Assembly: GCA_036365145.1 (NCBI GenBank)
Contig: JAEOAD010000018.1
Span: forward strand, 11,452,501 to 11,516,500
DNA: 64,000 bases
Source of the DNA: Orientallactaga sibirica
Lineage: Eukaryota; Chordata; Mammalia; Rodentia; Dipodidae
Direction of reading: 5' to 3'
The notes beneath the pieces were generated by a model. It saw only the letters and a program-made list of their open reading frames with translations, was not told the origin of the DNA and ran no database searches. The first letter of the stretch is position 1. The number at the start of each line of letters is the position of its first letter. Positions 10,967 through 23,310 of this stretch are shown in pieces. Made by a program: the position numbers and the translations under genes.

Positions 10967-11184
10967 AAAAAGTATTTTATTTATTTATTTGAAAGAGAGA
11001 GGGAGACAGAGAAGGAGAGAGAAAGAGAGAGAGAATAGGTGCACCAGGGCCACTAACCACTGCAAATGAACTCCATATGCCTGCACAACCTGTGCATCTG
11101 GCTTATATGGGTACTGGGGAATTGAACCTGGGCCCTTAGGCTTAACAAGCAAGTGCCATAACTACTAAGCCATTTCTCCAGCCC
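10967..11184 (-). repeat. tRNA-derived SINE, minus
   Basis: Begins 'aaaagtattttatttatttatttgaaagag' and ends 'taagccatttctccagccc'. Flanks 'tccctgtttatttattcattt' (10945-10965) and 'tccctgtttgtttacttttt' (11185-11204) look like an aged target duplication. It lies at the edge of the B3 copy. Confidence 0.9.
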
Positions 11185-11205
11185 TCCCTGTTTGTTTACT
11201 TTTTG

Positions 11206-11218
11206 TTTTTTAAATATT

Positions 11219-11261
<43 letters not shown>

Positions 11262-11440
11262 TGAGAGAGATAAAGAGGCAGATGAGAGAGACAGCACATC
11301 AAGGCCTTTAGCCACTGCAAAAGAACTCCAGATGCATGTACCAACAATTGTATCCGGCTTACATGAGTACTGGGGAATCAAACCTGGATCCTTAGGCTTC
11401 ACATGCAAGCACCTTAACCGCTAAGCGGTCTCGCCAGTCC
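11206..11440 (-). repeat. tRNA-derived SINE, minus
   Basis: (ATTT)n tail at 11213-11262, body 'gccactgcaaaagaactccagatgcatg', end 'cgctaagcggtctcgccagtc'. Duplication TTGTTTACTTTTTG / TTGTTCATTTTTTG at 11192-11205 and 11441-11454. Confidence 0.9.
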
Positions 11441-11446
11441 TTGTTC

Positions 11447-11580
11447 ATTTTTTGAGATATGGTCTTCCTATATAGTCCTCGTTGGGCTGGTACTTGTTAA
11501 GTGGCCCATTCTTGTTTCAAACTCATAGCAATCCTCCTGGCTCATCTCCTGAGTGCTAGGTTTACCGTTCCTGGATCATG
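11447..11580 (-). repeat. Old B1 SINE, minus
   Basis: 'tttttgagatatggtcttcctatatagtcctcgt ... actcatagcaatcctcctggct ... ctgagtgctaggtttacc' is a diverged reverse B1. Confidence 0.55.
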
Positions 11581-11622
11581 TGTCTGTTTTAATCTAAGTA
11601 GCTTTGAACTGTGAAGAGAAGG

Positions 11623-12013
11623 TGTTGTAGACAGCTTCAGGTTCGCTGAGATGAACTTCCAGACCAGGCACAGTTATGGAGGAAGGGATATTATTTATTG
11701 AAGCTTACAGATCCAGGGGAAGTTCCATAATGGCAAGAGAAGCGGCCTGCTCTCCATAGGGCCAAGCAAGAGAGCAAAGCCAAGCCAGCCACCACAGCAC
11801 ACAGAACAAAAACTACAGCCAAAAGGTCACAAAGCACACTTCAGGAACTCCTGCTAGGCACATTTGCATATCTTTACAATGGAATCTCAAACCATCATTA
11901 CACCTTAAGACTGGGGCCCCCAGTGACCTTGCCTCTAGCAAGGTGATTGCAGATGCAAACTATAAGTAATAAACCATTGAATATATTGGGGGACATATAT
12001 TCAAACTACCACA
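11623..12013 (-). mobile_element. Solo MaLR-type LTR, minus, 5-bp TSD
   Basis: Starts TGTTGTAGACAGC and ends CTACCACA. It is the reverse complement of the LTRs at 16141-16501 and 17670-18027 ('agatgaacttccagaccaggcacagttatgg', 'ccaggggaagttccataatgg', 'ttgcatatctttacaatgg'). The exact duplication GAAGG flanks it (11618-11622, 12014-12018). No internal region remains, so it arose by LTR-LTR recombination. Confidence 0.93.
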
Positions 12014-12018
12014 GAAGG

Positions 12019-12369
12019 TATAATTGATTATCATCTGCCCTTAAACTTACCTATCACCCAAAATGACCCTTTAACAAACTTTTCTAATAATATAGATTTT
12101 GTAGTGATTTATTCATATTTGTAATCCAAGATTATAAATATTCAGGAAGAAGAGGCAAAATTGCATTTTTTAGGTTTAGCCATTCATTCTGAAGTTGCTT
12201 AGGGTCCAGGCTTTTTCTTTGCTGTGCACTCTGCCCCAGACATGTTCTTCCAGAGCTGCTTGTGGCTCACTGCCGCACTCCTTTCCAGTGTCTACTCAGC
12301 AGTCACTTGGTTGAAGCTCAGTGCTTATTACAAAACACAACAGAATCCAGACTCTGGATGTGAATATGG
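12019..12369. other. No gene or clear repeat
   Basis: Nothing recognisable; frames are short. Confidence 0.4.
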
Positions 12370-12680
12370 GTAATGTCTCTACAGGTCCATGTGACAAAGT
12401 CATATTCCCTAAGGCGGTACTATAGGGAGAAAGCCTTTGGGAAGTAGAGTTTTATGAAAGGTTTTTAGGTCATGGGAGATTGTGTTCTTAAAGGGTACTG
12501 GGGGAACACTGGCCTCTTCTTTCATTTTGGCTCTAGCTCATGAGGTAACTGCTTATGATCTGCCATGTGCTTTATGAAATTATCATCTTGTGCTATCACC
12601 AAAGCCACAAGCAATGGTCCCATTCCATGCTCCTCCATCTTGGACTCAAACCTCCACAACTATAAGCTAAATATACATTT
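12370..12680 (+). repeat. Ancient MST/MLT-like MaLR LTR
   Basis: Text such as 'ttttatgaaaggtttttaggtcatggga', 'ccatgctcctccatcttggactcaaacctccacaactataagctaaa' follows an MST/MLT LTR 3' half, including the 'aactgtaagctaaataaa' end. Strongly diverged. Confidence 0.5.
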
Positions 12681-13511
12681 TAATTTTTTATTACTAACAG
12701 CTTCCATAATTATAGACAGTAAACCATGATAATTCCCTCCCCCCCTCACTTTCCCCTTCACAACTCTACTCTCTATCATATCCCCTCCCCCTCTCAATCA
12801 GTCTCTTTTTTTATTTTGATGTCATCATCTTTCCCTCCTATTGTGATGATCTTGTGTAGGTAGTGCCAGGAACTATGAGGTCATGGATATCCAGGCCATT
12901 TTATGTCTGGACAAGTGCATTGTAAGGAGTCCTACCCTTCCTTTGGCTCTTACATGCTTTCCACCACCACTTCCATAATGGACCCTGAGCCTTGGAAGGT
13001 GTGACAGAGATGTTTCAGTGTTGAGCACTCCTCTGTCACTTCTTCACAGCACCAGAGGTCCAGAGGTCACCACCATCTGAAACAAAAGCTTCCCTAACCA
13101 AAAGTGAGAATAACATTAATATATGGGTATGAACATTAAGAAAAGTGCTCACCAGGCAGTTTGGTGAGCATAATATATGCATTTAGTCAGACACCAATGG
13201 ACATTACACCCCTAGGGCTCATGACTTGCCCCATCATAGGTTTTAAGTATCAGGCATGTATTCCCTCCCCTGGATCAGGCCTCCAGTCCAATTAGAGTGT
13301 GGTTGGTTTCCCCCATAACAGACATGCCACTATTGTAGCCATTGGCTCATTTGGCCTGGCTGGCCAAAATAAAGGCTTGCAGTGTCCACTGTTGTTTATT
13401 TCCACTGATGGCTTCTCTCTCCCATGCAACTGCATGCAGCATACCTTTTCCAGCTTTCTATAAGCTGGTGCACAAGTAGGAGGTTTTCAGCTCAGCTCCA
13501 GCAAGATTTCT

Positions 13512-13718
13512 TTAAAAATATTTTATTTATATATTTCAGAGAAAGAGAAAGAGGGAGGTGGGAGTGAATGGGTGCACCAGGGCCTCCAGCTAATGCAAAT
13601 GAACTCCAGATGCATCTGGCTTGTTCATCTGGTTTATGTGGGTCCTGGGGAGTAGAACCTGGATCTTTTGGCTTTGAAGGCAAGTGCCTTAAACAATAAT
13701 CCATCTCTCTATCCCTCT
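13512..13718 (-). repeat. tRNA-derived SINE, minus, in L1-C
   Basis: Body 'gggtgcaccagggcctccagctaatgcaaatg' and degraded end 'caataatccatctctctatcc'. Exact duplication AGCAAGATTTCT at 13500-13511 and 13719-13730. Confidence 0.93.
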
Positions 13719-14945
13719 AGCAAGATTTCTCAGTGACCTTGCAGCCCAAGTATGTGGAGTCTTCAGCAAAAGGGTCTTGACATCTATTCCTGGTGGGAGA
13801 CCAAGAGCCTCAGCAATGGACTATAATGTTTTAGGGAGATCAGGAACCTCTCTGGCCAATAAATCACTGGAAGGTATCCCATCCCTGGCACTGAAAAATT
13901 TCCAGTATCAATCTATGGCTTCTGGGTGCACCATTATCCAAAATTTTAATTAACCCCCACCCTTTCTTTACTCAATATCTTCCCCTGACCTCACTTAGGC
14001 CTTTCCACTGCCACTATTCTGTTCTTGTAGTTACATATATACAATACCATCCCTTTCAGTCCTCTTCTCCCCACCATCCCTTAGAAGCCCTTTCTAGCTT
14101 ACTGTTCTCTGCTGGTGAGTGTTATTCCAACTCACACACAAGTACAGACATTTGTAGCTAGGATCCACATATGAGAGTGGCTCTTGGATTTCTGTGACTG
14201 GGTTACTTCACTATGTATAATTCTTTCCAGGTCCATCCATTTCCCCTTAAATGTCATAATTTCATTTTTGTTTGCCACTGAATAGAACTCCTGTATAAAT
14301 GTACCACTTCTTCATTATCCATGCAGTTGAGGGACATCTAGCCTGGTTCCATTTCCTAGCGACTGTGAATAGAACCACAAACATGGTTGTGCAAGTATCT
14401 CTAAAGTAGTGAGAAGAGTCCTTGGGATATATGCCTAGGACTGCTATAAATGAGTCATATGATAAATCTATTTTTATTTGTCTCAGGAACCTCCACACTG
14501 ATTTCCACAATGGCTATACCAGACTACATTCCCACTAACAGTGTAGAAGGGTTCCTCTTTTTCTGCACACTCAATAGCATTTATTGTCATTTGTTTTCTT
14601 GATGATAGCCATTCTGACAGGAGTGAGATGGAAACTCCAAGTTGATTTAATTTGCATTTCCCTGATGGCTAAGGATGTAGAAAAATTTTTGAGATGTTTA
14701 TATGCCATATGTATTTATTCTTTTGAGAACTCTTTATTTAGTTCCTTAGCCCATTTTTAATTGGATTGTTTGATAGTTTTGAGTTCTTTGTTAATCCTCT
14801 GTTAGATGTATAGCTGGCAAGGATTTTCTCCCATTCTGTAGGTTGTCTCTTTGCTCTATTCACAGTGTCTTTTGCTGTACAAAAGCTTTGTAAGAGAGAA
14901 GTAGGAGAGATCCAGAGTGTCTACAGCCCACAGAAGTAGGCAGAC

Positions 14946-15392
14946 GTGGCTCCATCAGCAGTGGCACCAGTTCCACATGGCCCAGCCGACAGGCTCAGCC
15001 TCAGCCACAGGATTTTAAAGCCAGGTGAAGGAATGCTCTACTCACACTGGCCTCCTCAAAAACTCAAGAAATGTGGAAGGAGGATGGCAGAGACCAGCAG
15101 AGCAGCTTGTGAGGAAGAGGATCATGAGGACCAGCAAAACTTCAGCTACCATTCACAGCCTCCCCTCCCCCACCACCAGCACAAGTGCAAGCAAGCACCA
15201 GAGACCTGGGGAAGGGAGCTCACCTATGCAGCACCCAGAGAAGGCAATCAGAGAAGCAACCCACAGACCCAGCTAGCCTACCTAAGCCAACTGCACAGCA
15301 AAGAGGGACCCAAGCTGCTGTGCAGCATAGCTGAAACCAAAACCATCCCAAAAGGTAACTGGGATTACATGAGGTCAATACCAGCCAAATAG
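14946..15392 (+). CDS. Sense ORF (148 codons) in the L1-A 5' UTR; coding status unknown
   Basis: An uninterrupted ATG-to-TAG frame starts 52 bases into the element. The product would be rich in Pro, Gln, Ser and basic residues, with no domain I recognise and no transmembrane segment. L1 5' UTRs are normally non-coding. The known extra L1 frame, primate ORF0, is antisense, so a sense frame of this length is worth noting. Survival in a copy whose ORF1 and ORF2 are broken could be chance, since the region is GC-rich and stop-poor. L1-B and the minus-strand L1s also have 5' UTR frames. Confidence 0.2.
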   Translation: MAPSAVAPVPHGPADRLSLSHRILKPGEGMLYSHWPPQKLKKCGRRMAETSRAACEEEDHEDQQNFSYHSQPPLPHHQHKCKQAPETWGRELTYAAPREGNQRSNPQTQLAYLSQLHSKEGPKLLCSIAETKTIPKGNWDYMRSIPAK

Positions 15393-16140
15393 GCCTGGTA
15401 TATAGGCTTGCATCAGGAGTACTAATTGCACCTTTCATGTAAGGGTAAATTATATGTTAAATCTGATGATGGTCAGATCTGACATTCTAAAATAAACTAT
15501 ATTTTGGGCTTGTCATTTGTTGCTTCCTCATTGATAGGGCCTTTGTTTCCTCTTCTGTCATTTGTTAGGGAAGGGTCTCACTTGGTCACAAGCTGACCTT
15601 GGAAATCTCTACAGACCAGAAATCTTAGTCTTCCAGTTGACAGGATTAAGGGTGTGGGGCAACACACATCCTTAGGGACTGTGACTTTGTTAGAGGATCT
15701 GATTGTCAGAATACCTACTCTTGAATAAATATTCTGTGTTATTTTTCATTTAATGTGTACATTGTTTAGTTAAATTTTTAGAATTTGTCTGTATTTTGTT
15801 CCACTCAGCCTACTTGAATACTCTCATAGCAGGCAAACCCAACACCTAGCGTCACTTTTGTGGTTATTCTGAGAGTCTTAAGAGCCACACCTAGCACCTT
15901 AAGCTCCTACCCTGAAGATAATAACCTCAGATTGGATACATCTCATAACACTGCAGATAATTAGAAAACCCAAGTATTAAATTAATCCAAGATGCAAAAA
16001 TCTCTATATTATAATACAAGAAACACAAAAAAGCAAGACAATGTCAATCCACCAAAAAGTATTAATTCATCAGAAATGACCTCCAGTGAGACTGACCTAC
16101 AGGAAATGCCTGAGAAAGATTCCAAAATAATGATTATAAA

Positions 16141-16501
16141 TGTGATAGTTTGAATAGATGTCACCCAATATAGTCAGTGTTTTATTAGTTTATAGTTTGC
16201 ATCTTCAGCCACCTGGCTGGAGGCAATGTCACTGGGCAGATCTTAAGGTATGTGGTGGGTTTAGGATTTCAATCTAAAGATATGCAAAGTGTGCCTAATT
16301 GGAGTTCCTGAGGTGTGCTATGCTATGTGGCTTTTGATTTGTGGCTTCTCTTTCTTGCCTAGTCCTGTAAAAGACAGGCCAGCATCTTCTGCCATTATGG
16401 AACTTCCCCTGGATCTGTAAGTTTCAATAAATAAATCCCTTCCTCCTTAACTGTGCCTGGTCTAGAAGTTTACCTCGGTGAACCTGAAGCTGTCTGTTAC
16501 A
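16141..16501 (+). repeat. 5' LTR of the MaLR provirus
   Basis: TGTGATAGTTTGAATAGATG ... CTGTCTGTTACA. It includes an AATAAATAAATCCC polyadenylation-type segment near 16425. Same family as the solo LTRs at 11623 and 26877. Confidence 0.95.
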
Positions 16502-17669
16502 GAAGTGGTATCAAGAGTGGGGTGAGATGAACTTAACCATATGGATTTTTGTCTTTTGGAATGGCCATGAACATGGTGCTTGCAACTGAAGATGCCTCCT
16601 GGAGTGGTAAGCCAAGTTTTATGGACTATTGTGATGAGAATTTGAGAAGGCTAAGTGCAGACAGTATTGAACTTTGAGGACTGGCTTATGAGCTTTCTAA
16701 AGGGAAGGAAATACTGTAGAGGACTTTGTTTGAACTGGGCTACTGCATAAGGGATGGCTGTGTCCTGCTGTCCAGGCGAGAGAGTTTTATCAAGGTTAAA
16801 TTTGTAATGGACTGATGTGCTTGGCTAAAGATATTGGACTGAAAGATTTAAGATTTTAAGTTGTAAAACCTCAAGCAAGTTAAAATTAGAGGCACTGAGA
16901 CTGGTTTTAGGTTACTGGAGCTGCTATTTTCAACACATTAGCAATCTTAAGGAAGGTGGCCGAAATGATTTACATTAAAACAATGGAGACGATGTCTGAG
17001 GAAAGACTGTTAGAAATGCAAACTCTTGAAAAGAGTTGACTGGAAAAAGAACCTGCTTTTCACGGTTATGATTTATTTTGTCCCTGAATTAAGAATATGA
17101 CTATGTCCTGCACACCTTGTATTAGTTTTGAAAGCATGAGAAATGCGTGGAGTGGTCATGAATTGCACATGGTTCCAGGAGCTGCTGCTGAGATGTGGCA
17201 TGAGACAGGGTCTGATGCCCTGATAGGCTTGAAGAGCCTTTGGAAAATGGACTGTGGTTTGCATGGAGACCTGAAGATGTTTTGGATATACCAGGACTGG
17301 ACAAGGGCTACCATGGAGTGCACTGCTGGCCTGGGATGGAAGTTTTCCCTGGCTACTATACTGAGCTGGAGGGATGGAATTGGAAATTCTGGAGACTGTC
17401 AGTCTCTGATTGTATTGAACTTGAACTGCAGAAGATTGATGAATGCTTGATGGTAGTTAAATTTGAATTGTTCTAGTCTCTCCTTGCTATGCCTTATACC
17501 AGTTAAAAATGTTTCCTCTGTGCCTTTACATGTTGAAAGTATTTAACTTGTTTGATTTTACAGGACTCAATATCTTAAGTTGGTCAAGACCATGGGGACT
17601 TTTGAAACTGGACTGAATCTACTTGACAATGTGTGATGGTTATGAATCCATTGGGGGCCAGGGTCTGAA

Positions 17670-18027
17670 TGTGGTAGTTTGAATAGATGTCCCCCAATAT
17701 ATTCAGTGTTTTATTAGTTTATGGTTTGCATCTGCAGCCACCTGGCTGAAAGCAGTGTCACTTGATGGATCTTAAGGTGTGGTGGTAGGTTTAGGATTTC
17801 AATCTAAAGATATGCAAAGTGTACCTAGCTGGAGTTCCTGAGGTATGCTGTGCTGTGTGGCTTTTGGCTTGTGGCTTTTCTCTCTGTATTTGGTCCTGTG
17901 AAAGCAGACCAGCTTCTTCTACTATTATGGAACGTCCCCTGGATCTGTAAGCTATAATAAATCCCTTCCTCCATAACTGTGCCTGGTCTGGAAGTTCATC
18001 TCAGTGAACCTGAAGCTGTCTGCTACA
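17670..18027 (+). repeat. 3' LTR of the MaLR provirus
   Basis: TGTGGTAGTTTGAATAGATG ... CTGTCTGCTACA, with the AATAAATCCC segment near 17957. Its end is followed directly by the ATAAA duplication and then L1 ORF1 sequence. Confidence 0.95.
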
Positions 18028-18963
18028 ATAAATATGTTCAAAGAACTCAAAGAGGAAATAAAAGGAATAAAAAAAAAAAAAAAAACACACAGGAAAACAA
18101 TTTAATGAAATAAGGAGATCAATACAAGACATAAATAAGGAAATAGAAAGAATAAAGAAAAACCAGTCAGAAATACTAGCAATGAAGAACACAGTCAGTG
18201 AAATAAAAAACTCTGTAGAAAATCTCTCCAGTATAATGGATGAAGGAGAGAACAGAATATTTAAACTAGAAGACCAGGTCGCAGATCTAATATAGTCCAA
18301 CAAAGAGAAAGAAAAACTAATAGGAAGATATGAATGGGAATTTCAAGATGTTCAGGATACTATGAAAAGATCAAACATAAGAATTCAGGGTATAGTAGAA
18401 GGAGAAATTTCACTCCAAAGGCATAGCAGGCATTTTCAACAAAACCACAGAAGAAAACTTCCCCCAAATTGGGAAAGAGATGTCAATGCAGATACAGGAA
18501 GCCATTAGAACACCAAATGGACAAAACCTGGAAAGAAACTCTCCTCACCATATCATAATTAAACTACCAAACATACAAATCAAAGAAAATATATTGAAAG
18601 CAGTTATAAAGAAAAATCAAGTCACATACAAAGGCAAGCCCATCAGGATCACAGTAGATTGCTCAACATAAACCTTAAAAGCCAGAAGGGCTTGGAGTGA
18701 TATATTCCAAGTTCTGAAAGATAACAACTGTCAACAAAGGTTACTTTATCTTGAAACGCTATCCATTCAAATAGATGGAGAAATAAGGACATTCCACAAC
18801 AAAAACAGGCTAAAGGAATATTTGAAGACAATACCAGCTCTCCAGAAAATACTGAGAAGAAAGAAAAGCACACAGATAATGAACCTGGAAAAACAAACCA
18901 TAGTCAAATACTAGTTAATAAAGAGAGCAAAGGTAAAACCAAAAGAACTACAAAACAAGAAAA

Positions 18964-21900
18964 ATGTCAAAAATAAACACACACCTTTTAATAATAACTC
19001 TTAATATCAATGGTCTCAGTGCCCCAACCAAAAGACATAGTTTAAAAAGTAGGACCCTTTAACATGTTGCGTCTAAGAAACTCACCTCTCTACAAAGGAT
19101 GGACACTATCTTAGGGTGAAAGTTTGGAAAATGGTTGTGATGGTTAAGTTTGTGTCAATTTGATTTGTTTAGCAATCCACAGACGTTCCTCATAAGTGTG
19201 TCTCTGAAGTTGCCTCTAGGAATTATTAACTAAAGGAAGAATCCTTCCCCCAGGGTAAGCCTTTCCCCCAGAGTGGGCAGCCCCTCTTGGAGGAGGGGGC
19301 TGGTTTATAAAAAGAAGCTCTGGGAAGAAAGGCATCCTCTCCTCCCACCTGGCTGCCGTGCTGCTCACTGTTCTCTGCTTTCTGCTTCTGCTTTCCAGCA
19401 TGGACTGAAGAGCAACATGGATTGAAGACCAGTGTGGACTGAAAAGCAGCATCTCTCCAGGATGCTTCAGGTTTTCAGTGCTGGATCGGGACTGCTGAGG
19501 CATCCAGCCTCGTGGACTGAGCAGCTACTGGGTTCCTTGACTCTTGGGCCTGCAACCTGCTATTGCTGCTATTGTAAGCTAATCCAACAAATTCCCTTTT
19601 AATACAATTCATTCTATCTGTTTTGTTCCTCTAGAGAACACTGACTCATACAATGGTGTTTCAAGCAAATGGGTCTAGAAAACAAGCAGAGGTCACTATC
19701 CTAATATGTGACAGACAAACATTAGTTAGGAAAGATAAGGAAGGTCACTTTATATTGATTAAAGGAACACTCCATCAGGAGGAAATTACAATCCTATACA
19801 TATATTCTCCTAACATGGGGGCTCCCAATTTCATCAAACAAATGCTATTAGAATTAAGATCACAGATAACACCAAACACAGTTCTAGTGGGTGACTTCAA
19901 CACCCCACTCTCACCAATTGACAGGTCATCCTGGCAAAAAAATAGACACTTCTCGATTAAATGAGGTCATAGAACAAATGGACCTAACATATACACAGGA
20001 CATTTCATCTGAATGCTGCAGAATATACATTCTTTTCAGCAGCACATGGAACATTCTGTAAAATAGACCATATATTAGGACACAAAGTGAATCTTGACAA
20101 ATACATAAAAATTGAAATAATTCCTTGCACTCTATCTGATCACATTGGGATTAAACTACAAATCAACAGCATGAAAAGCTATAAAACATACACAAAACCA
20201 TGGAAACTAAACAGTACATAACTAAATGATGAATGGGTCAATGAAGAAATCAGGAAGAAAATTAAAAAAAATTCATAGAATCCAATGATAATGAGAACAC
20301 AAGATGCAAAACCTTTGGGACACAATAAAAGCTGTCCTAAGAGGGAAATTTGTAGCTTTAAAAGTGCCTATATTAAGAAATTAGAAAGGTTACAATTAAA
20401 TAACTTAATGCTTCACCTTAAGGCCTTGGAAAAAGAAGAACAAGGCAAACCAAAAATCACTAGTTGGGAAAAAATAATAAAGATTAGGGCAGAACTTAAT
20501 GAAATAGAAACCATTAAAAGAAAAAATCCATAGAATCAATGAAACAAAGAGTTGGTTCTTTGAAAGGATTAACAAGATCGATAAATCCTTAGCAAATCTG
20601 ACCAAAAAAAAAAAAAAAAAAGAGAGAAGAGACACAAATTAATAAAATTAGAGATGAAAAAGGCATCATCACAACAGATACCAGAGAAATTAAAAAAATC
20701 ATAGGGACATACTATAAGAACATATATTCCACTAAGTTTGAAAATCTGAAAGAAATGGATGATTTCCTTGATTTATATGACCTACATAAATTAAATCAAA
20801 AGAGATTAACCACTTAAATAGACCTATAACAAGTATGGAGATCCAAGCAGTTATAAAAAAATCTCCCAACTAAAAAATGTCCAGGCCCAGATGGATTCAT
20901 GGGTGAATTGTACCAGACCTTCATGGAAGAACTAACATCAGTGCTTCTTAAACTTTTTCATAAAATAGAAGAGGAAGGAATCCTACCAAACTCCTTTTAT
21001 GAAGCCAGCATCACTGTGATACCAAAACCAGACAAAAATAGAACAAAAGAAAAGAAAAGAAAATTACAGACCAATCTTCCTCATGAACATAGATGCAAAA
21101 ATTCTCAACAAAATATTGGCAAACAGAATGCAAGGATATATCAGAAAGATCATTCACCCTGACCAAGTAGGCTTTATCCCAGAGATGCAGGGATGGTTCA
21201 ACATATGCAAATAGATAAATGTAATACATTATATAAATGGACTGAAGAACAAAAAAAAATCACATGATCATCTCATTAGATGCAGCAAAAGCTTTTGACA
21301 AAATCCAACATACCTTCATGATAAAAGTCCTATAGAGACTGGGAATAAAAGGAACATATCTCAACATAATAAAGGCCATTCCTGACAAACCCACAGCCAA
21401 CATAATACTACATGGAGAAAAACTTGAAAGTTTTCCACTAAAATCAGGAATAAGACAAGGGTGTTCATTGTCCCTACTTTTATTTAATGTAGTATTGGAA
21501 GTCTTAGCCATAGCAATAAGGCAAGAGACACACATAAAAGGGTTACAAATTGGAAAGGAAGAGATCAAGTTATAATTATTTGCAGATAATATGATTCTAT
21601 ACATAAAGGACCCTAAAGATCTACCAGCAAACTCTTAGAGCTGATAAACACCTATAGCCATGTAGCAGGATACAAAATGAACACACAAAAATCAGTAGCC
21701 TTCTTATATGCTAACAACAAACACACAGAGGATGAAATCAGAGAATCACTCCCATTCACAATTGCATTAAAAATAATAAAGTACCTTGAGATAATTCTAA
21801 CTAAGGAAGTGAAGGATTTCTACAATGAAAATTTTAAAACACTCAAGTGAGACATTGAAGAAGATACTAGGAAATGGAAAGACATCCCTTATTCTTGGAT

Positions 21901-23310
21901 TGGAAGAATGAATATTGTGAAAATGGCAATCTTACCAAAAGCAATCTGCACATTTAATGCAAACCCCATTAAAATTCCAATGGCATTCTTTGCAGAAATA
22001 GAAAAAAGACAATCCAAACAGTCATTTGGAAGCACAAAAAATCCTCAAATATCTAAAACAATTTAGACCAACAACAATAAGGCTGATGGTATCACCATAC
22101 CCTATTTTAACCTATATTACAGAATGATAGTAACAAAACAGCAAGGTACTGGCACAAAAACAGACAATTAGATCAATGGAACAGAATAGAGGAACCTGAT
22201 GTAAGTCTGGGTAGCTATAGCCACCCGATCTTTGACAAAAACGCCAAAAATACTCATTGGAGAAAATATAGCCTCTTCAGCAAATGATGCTGGGAAAACT
22301 TGGTATGTATCAGTAGAAGGATGAAAATAGATCCTTATCTCTCTCCATGCACAAGAATTAAGTCCAAATGGATCAAAGACCTTAATATCTGACCTGAAAT
22401 TCTGAAACTGCTATAGGAAAAAGTAGGGGCCACCCTTCAACATATTGGTCTTGGCAAAGACTTTCTGAATATAACCCCAATTTCTCAGGAAATAAAACCA
22501 CTAATTAACCACTGGAATCTCATGAAATTACAAAGCTTTTGTATAGCTAAGGACACTGTGAATAGAACAAAGAGGCAACCTGCAGAATGGGAGAAGATCT
22601 TTGCCAGCTATACATCTGACAGCAGATCAATATCTAGGATATACAAAGAAATAAAAAATTAAATAATAAGCAATCAAAAAACCAATTAAAAATGGGCTAT
22701 GGAACTAAATAGAGAGTTCTCAGAAGAAGAAATACAGATGGCATATAAAAATTTAAAAATATGTTCTACATCCCTAGTCATCAGGGAAACACAGATCTAC
22801 ATTGAGATTCCATCTCACTCCTGTCAGATTAGCTACCATAATGAAAACAAATGACCATAAATGCTAGTGATGATGTGGAAAAAGAGGAACCCTTCTACAC
22901 TATTGGTGGGAATGCAATCTGGTCCAGCAATTGTAGAAATCAGTGTGGAGGTTCCTGAGACAGCTAAAAATAGATCTAACATATGACCAGCTATACGACT
23001 CCTAGGCATATATGCTAAGGACTCATCTCACTACCTTATAGACACTTGCTTGACCATGTTTATTGCCACACTATTCACAATAGCTGGGAAGTGGAACCAG
23101 CTTAGATGTTCCTGAACTGATAAGTGGATAATGAAGATGTGGCACATTTACTCAATGGAGTTCTACTCAGCAGTAAAGAAAAATGAAGTTATGAAATTTG
23201 CTGCAAATGGATGGATCTGGAACGGATTATAATTAGTGATATAACCCAGGCCCAGAAAGCCCAGTGTCACATGTTCTGTCTCATATGTAGATGTTAGCTA
23301 CAAATGATTG
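18964..23310 (+). pseudogene. L1-A ORF2 (endonuclease/reverse transcriptase), decayed
   Basis: Starts at an ATG (MSKINTHLLIITLNINGLSAPTKRH), the N-terminal APE-type endonuclease region. After the solo LTR it continues VFQANGSRKQ and VLVGDFNTPLSPIDRSSW (endonuclease motif), then [10 protein letters not shown], the RT core with DAAKAFDKIQ-like sequence near 21283, and LFADNMILYIKDP, where the second catalytic Asp of FADD is Asn. Many stops and frameshifts follow. Length without the LTR is about 3.8 kb, as expected for roughly 1,270 codons. The end is placed by comparison with L1-B. Confidence 0.88.
19136..19652 (+). mobile_element. Solo LTR (ERVL-like) in L1-A ORF2, 5-bp TSD
   Basis: 517 bases from TGTGATGGTTAAGTTTGTG to ACTCATACA, flanked by the exact duplication ATGGT (19131-19135, 19653-19657). 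Removing it restores a continuous L1 frame. A TATA-like 'tttataaaaag' lies near 19304, and 'ctgcttctgctttccag' follows downstream. Terminal TG...CA and a 5-bp duplication suit ERVL or MaLR. I cannot name the exact family. Confidence 0.93.

Larger units (their letters stand above)
16141..18027 (+). mobile_element. Complete MaLR provirus inside L1-A ORF1
   Basis: Paired LTRs (16141-16501 and 17670-18027), both starting TG and ending CA, enclose 1,168 bases. The exact 5-bp duplication ATAAA lies at 16136-16140 and 18028-18032. After the 5' LTR comes GAAGTGGTATCAAGAGTGGG, a MaLR-type primer-site region. Before the 3' LTR is a purine-rich 'attgggggccagggtctga' tract. The interior has only chance frames (longest 117 codons, 17097-17450) and no protease or polymerase, as in non-autonomous MaLRs. 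By eye the LTRs differ at roughly 12-13% of positions, so the insertion is old. Confidence 0.95.
15992..18914 (+). pseudogene. L1-A ORF1 (RNA-binding protein), split by a MaLR provirus
   Basis: The frame opens at an ATG at 15992 (MQKSLYYNTRNTKKQ...) and runs to the provirus at 16141. It resumes after 18033 in the coiled-coil part (KEIERIKKNQSEIL..., SIMDEGENRIFKLEDQ) and the RRM/C-terminal part (MQIQEAIRTPNGQNL, HIIIKLPN, TYKGKPIRITVD). Apart from the provirus it is broken by an A-run frameshift near 18070 and an in-frame TAG near 18294. In active L1s this trimeric protein coats L1 RNA. This copy cannot make it. Confidence 0.88.

Noticed and set aside
17097..17450. 117-codon frame in the MaLR interior, possible gag relic
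   Set aside because: No gag motif seen. MaLR interiors are usually non-coding.
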